A DNA stretch of 14,566 nt, from assembly GCA_031265725.1 (NCBI GenBank), contig JAISCH010000092.1, forward strand, positions 1 through 14,566, written 5' to 3'. Position numbers and translations under genes: made by a program. The notes beneath the pieces are model-generated. The model searched no databases. It was given only the letters and a program-made list of their open reading frames with translations, and had not been told where the DNA came from. The number at the start of each line of letters is the position of its first letter. Position 1 is the first letter of the stretch. Shown one piece after another: positions 14,051-14,566 of this stretch. The DNA is from Propionibacteriaceae bacterium. Its GTDB lineage: Bacteria > Actinomycetota > Actinomycetes > Propionibacteriales > Propionibacteriaceae.

Positions 14051-14566
14051 ATGCGGACTGGAACGAAGAAACTCTCCCTCGCGGTAAAACTGGGAGTTGC
14101 CATGATTACTGGCTCACTAGCATTCACCCTGTCGGCTTGCAGCACTGAGCCACCGGAATCGCCCACGACACCGCCCCAGCCCGTGACCCCGATACCCGAC
14201 CCGACTGATCAGCCGACCCCGCAGATCAGCGGAGTCCCCAATCCGATTGTGGCCGCCTCGGCAGACGAGATACAGGACAAATTCGGTTTCGTGATCCACG
14301 CTCCTGACGCGGATACGAAAGACGCCAAGTACAGCATCATCGGTGGCAAGACCGCGCAGTTGACCTACACGGTGGACACCGGGAAAGGTCCGGTCACGGT
14401 CGTCTATCGCGTCGCGCGGACCGCTGCTGACGAATCGCTCTCGATCTCTGGTGATTTCAATGAGTACAGCAAGTCTGAGCAGATCAAGATGGCTGAGGGG
14501 CAAGAAGTCACTGTCCGCAGCAATGACGGCACCGGTCCGGTTTCCGCTCTCTGGCACAACAAGGAA
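14051..14566 (+). CDS. Secreted lipoprotein with Pro/Thr-rich linker, 3' end outside window
   Basis: The frame runs from ATG 14051 to the right edge (172 codons, no stop). AGAAGGGG (14036-14043) is a good ribosome binding site seven bases before the ATG. The N-terminus is a lipoprotein signal peptide: basic MRTGTKK, a hydrophobic stretch, and lipobox LSAC with Cys30 as the lipidated residue. Residues about 32-66 are rich in Pro and Thr, a wall-spanning linker. From NPIV (about 65) on is a small beta-rich domain containing YSIIGGKTAQLTY and ISGDFNEYS, ending near SALWHNKE. This pattern recalls a domain in small lipoproteins of anaerobic Firmicutes and some Actinomycetota (DUF4367-like), recalled from memory and not verified. 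Codons are less GC-biased than in the genes to the left, and the leader is AT-rich, which may reflect high expression or transfer. Function unknown. Confidence 0.85.
   Translation, partial: MRTGTKKLSLAVKLGVAMITGSLAFTLSACSTEPPESPTTPPQPVTPIPDPTDQPTPQISGVPNPIVAASADEIQDKFGFVIHAPDADTKDAKYSIIGGKTAQLTYTVDTGKGPVTVVYRVARTAADESLSISGDFNEYSKSEQIKMAEGQEVTVRSNDGTGPVSALWHNKE

Overview
The window is a high-GC, gene-dense actinobacterial segment in which every gene is read left to right. The signs of Actinomycetota are the high GC content, GTG and TTG starts, apparently leaderless genes with a TANNNT box 6-7 bases before the start codon, and a gene order (FN3 protein, MoxR ATPase, DUF58 protein, transglutaminase-fold membrane protein, Ser/Thr kinase, FHA proteins) that is typical of this phylum. 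The genus cannot be named from the sequence. A polyprenyl diphosphate synthase of the long-chain type and a lipoprotein resembling ones from anaerobes fit a menaquinone-using, possibly host-associated actinomycete, but this is inference.

Region 1 (left edge to 8091) is a tightly packed five-gene operon. It holds the C-terminal part of a secreted multi-FN3 protein, a MoxR-type AAA+ ATPase, a DUF58 membrane protein, a polytopic membrane protein with an extracytoplasmic transglutaminase-fold domain, and a transmembrane Ser/Thr kinase. Junctions are 15 bp, 6 bp, ATGA and ATGA. The layout matches what has been called the PFNA cluster (protein kinase, fibronectin, AAA-ATPase) in bifidobacteria and relatives. 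Three sequence details stand out. The transglutaminase fold has Asp where the catalytic Cys should be. The kinase is a non-RD type (HCD instead of HRD) with a short activation segment. The kinase also carries its own extracellular FN3-like domain, echoing the secreted FN3 protein.

Region 2 (8088-11177) holds a possible 30-codon linker ORF, a long-chain polyprenyl diphosphate synthase, an FHA protein with an acidic linker and a Cys/His zinc-ribbon-like motif, and a protein fusing a degenerate FHA fold to a winged-helix-like DNA-binding domain. The two FHA proteins are plausible readers or outputs of the kinase. The last one offers a possible short path from kinase to transcription.

Region 3 (11161-13913) holds two metabolic hydrolases, an amidase-signature enzyme and an M20 metallohydrolase, the second with its own apparently leaderless promoter.

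Region 4 (13914-14566) is the only sizeable intergenic gap (137 bp). It is AT-rich, has several inverted repeats and promoter-like boxes, and leads into a lipoprotein gene cut by the right edge. No RNA genes, insertion sequences, CRISPR arrays or attachment sites were seen, and no stretch over 300 bases lacks a gene.
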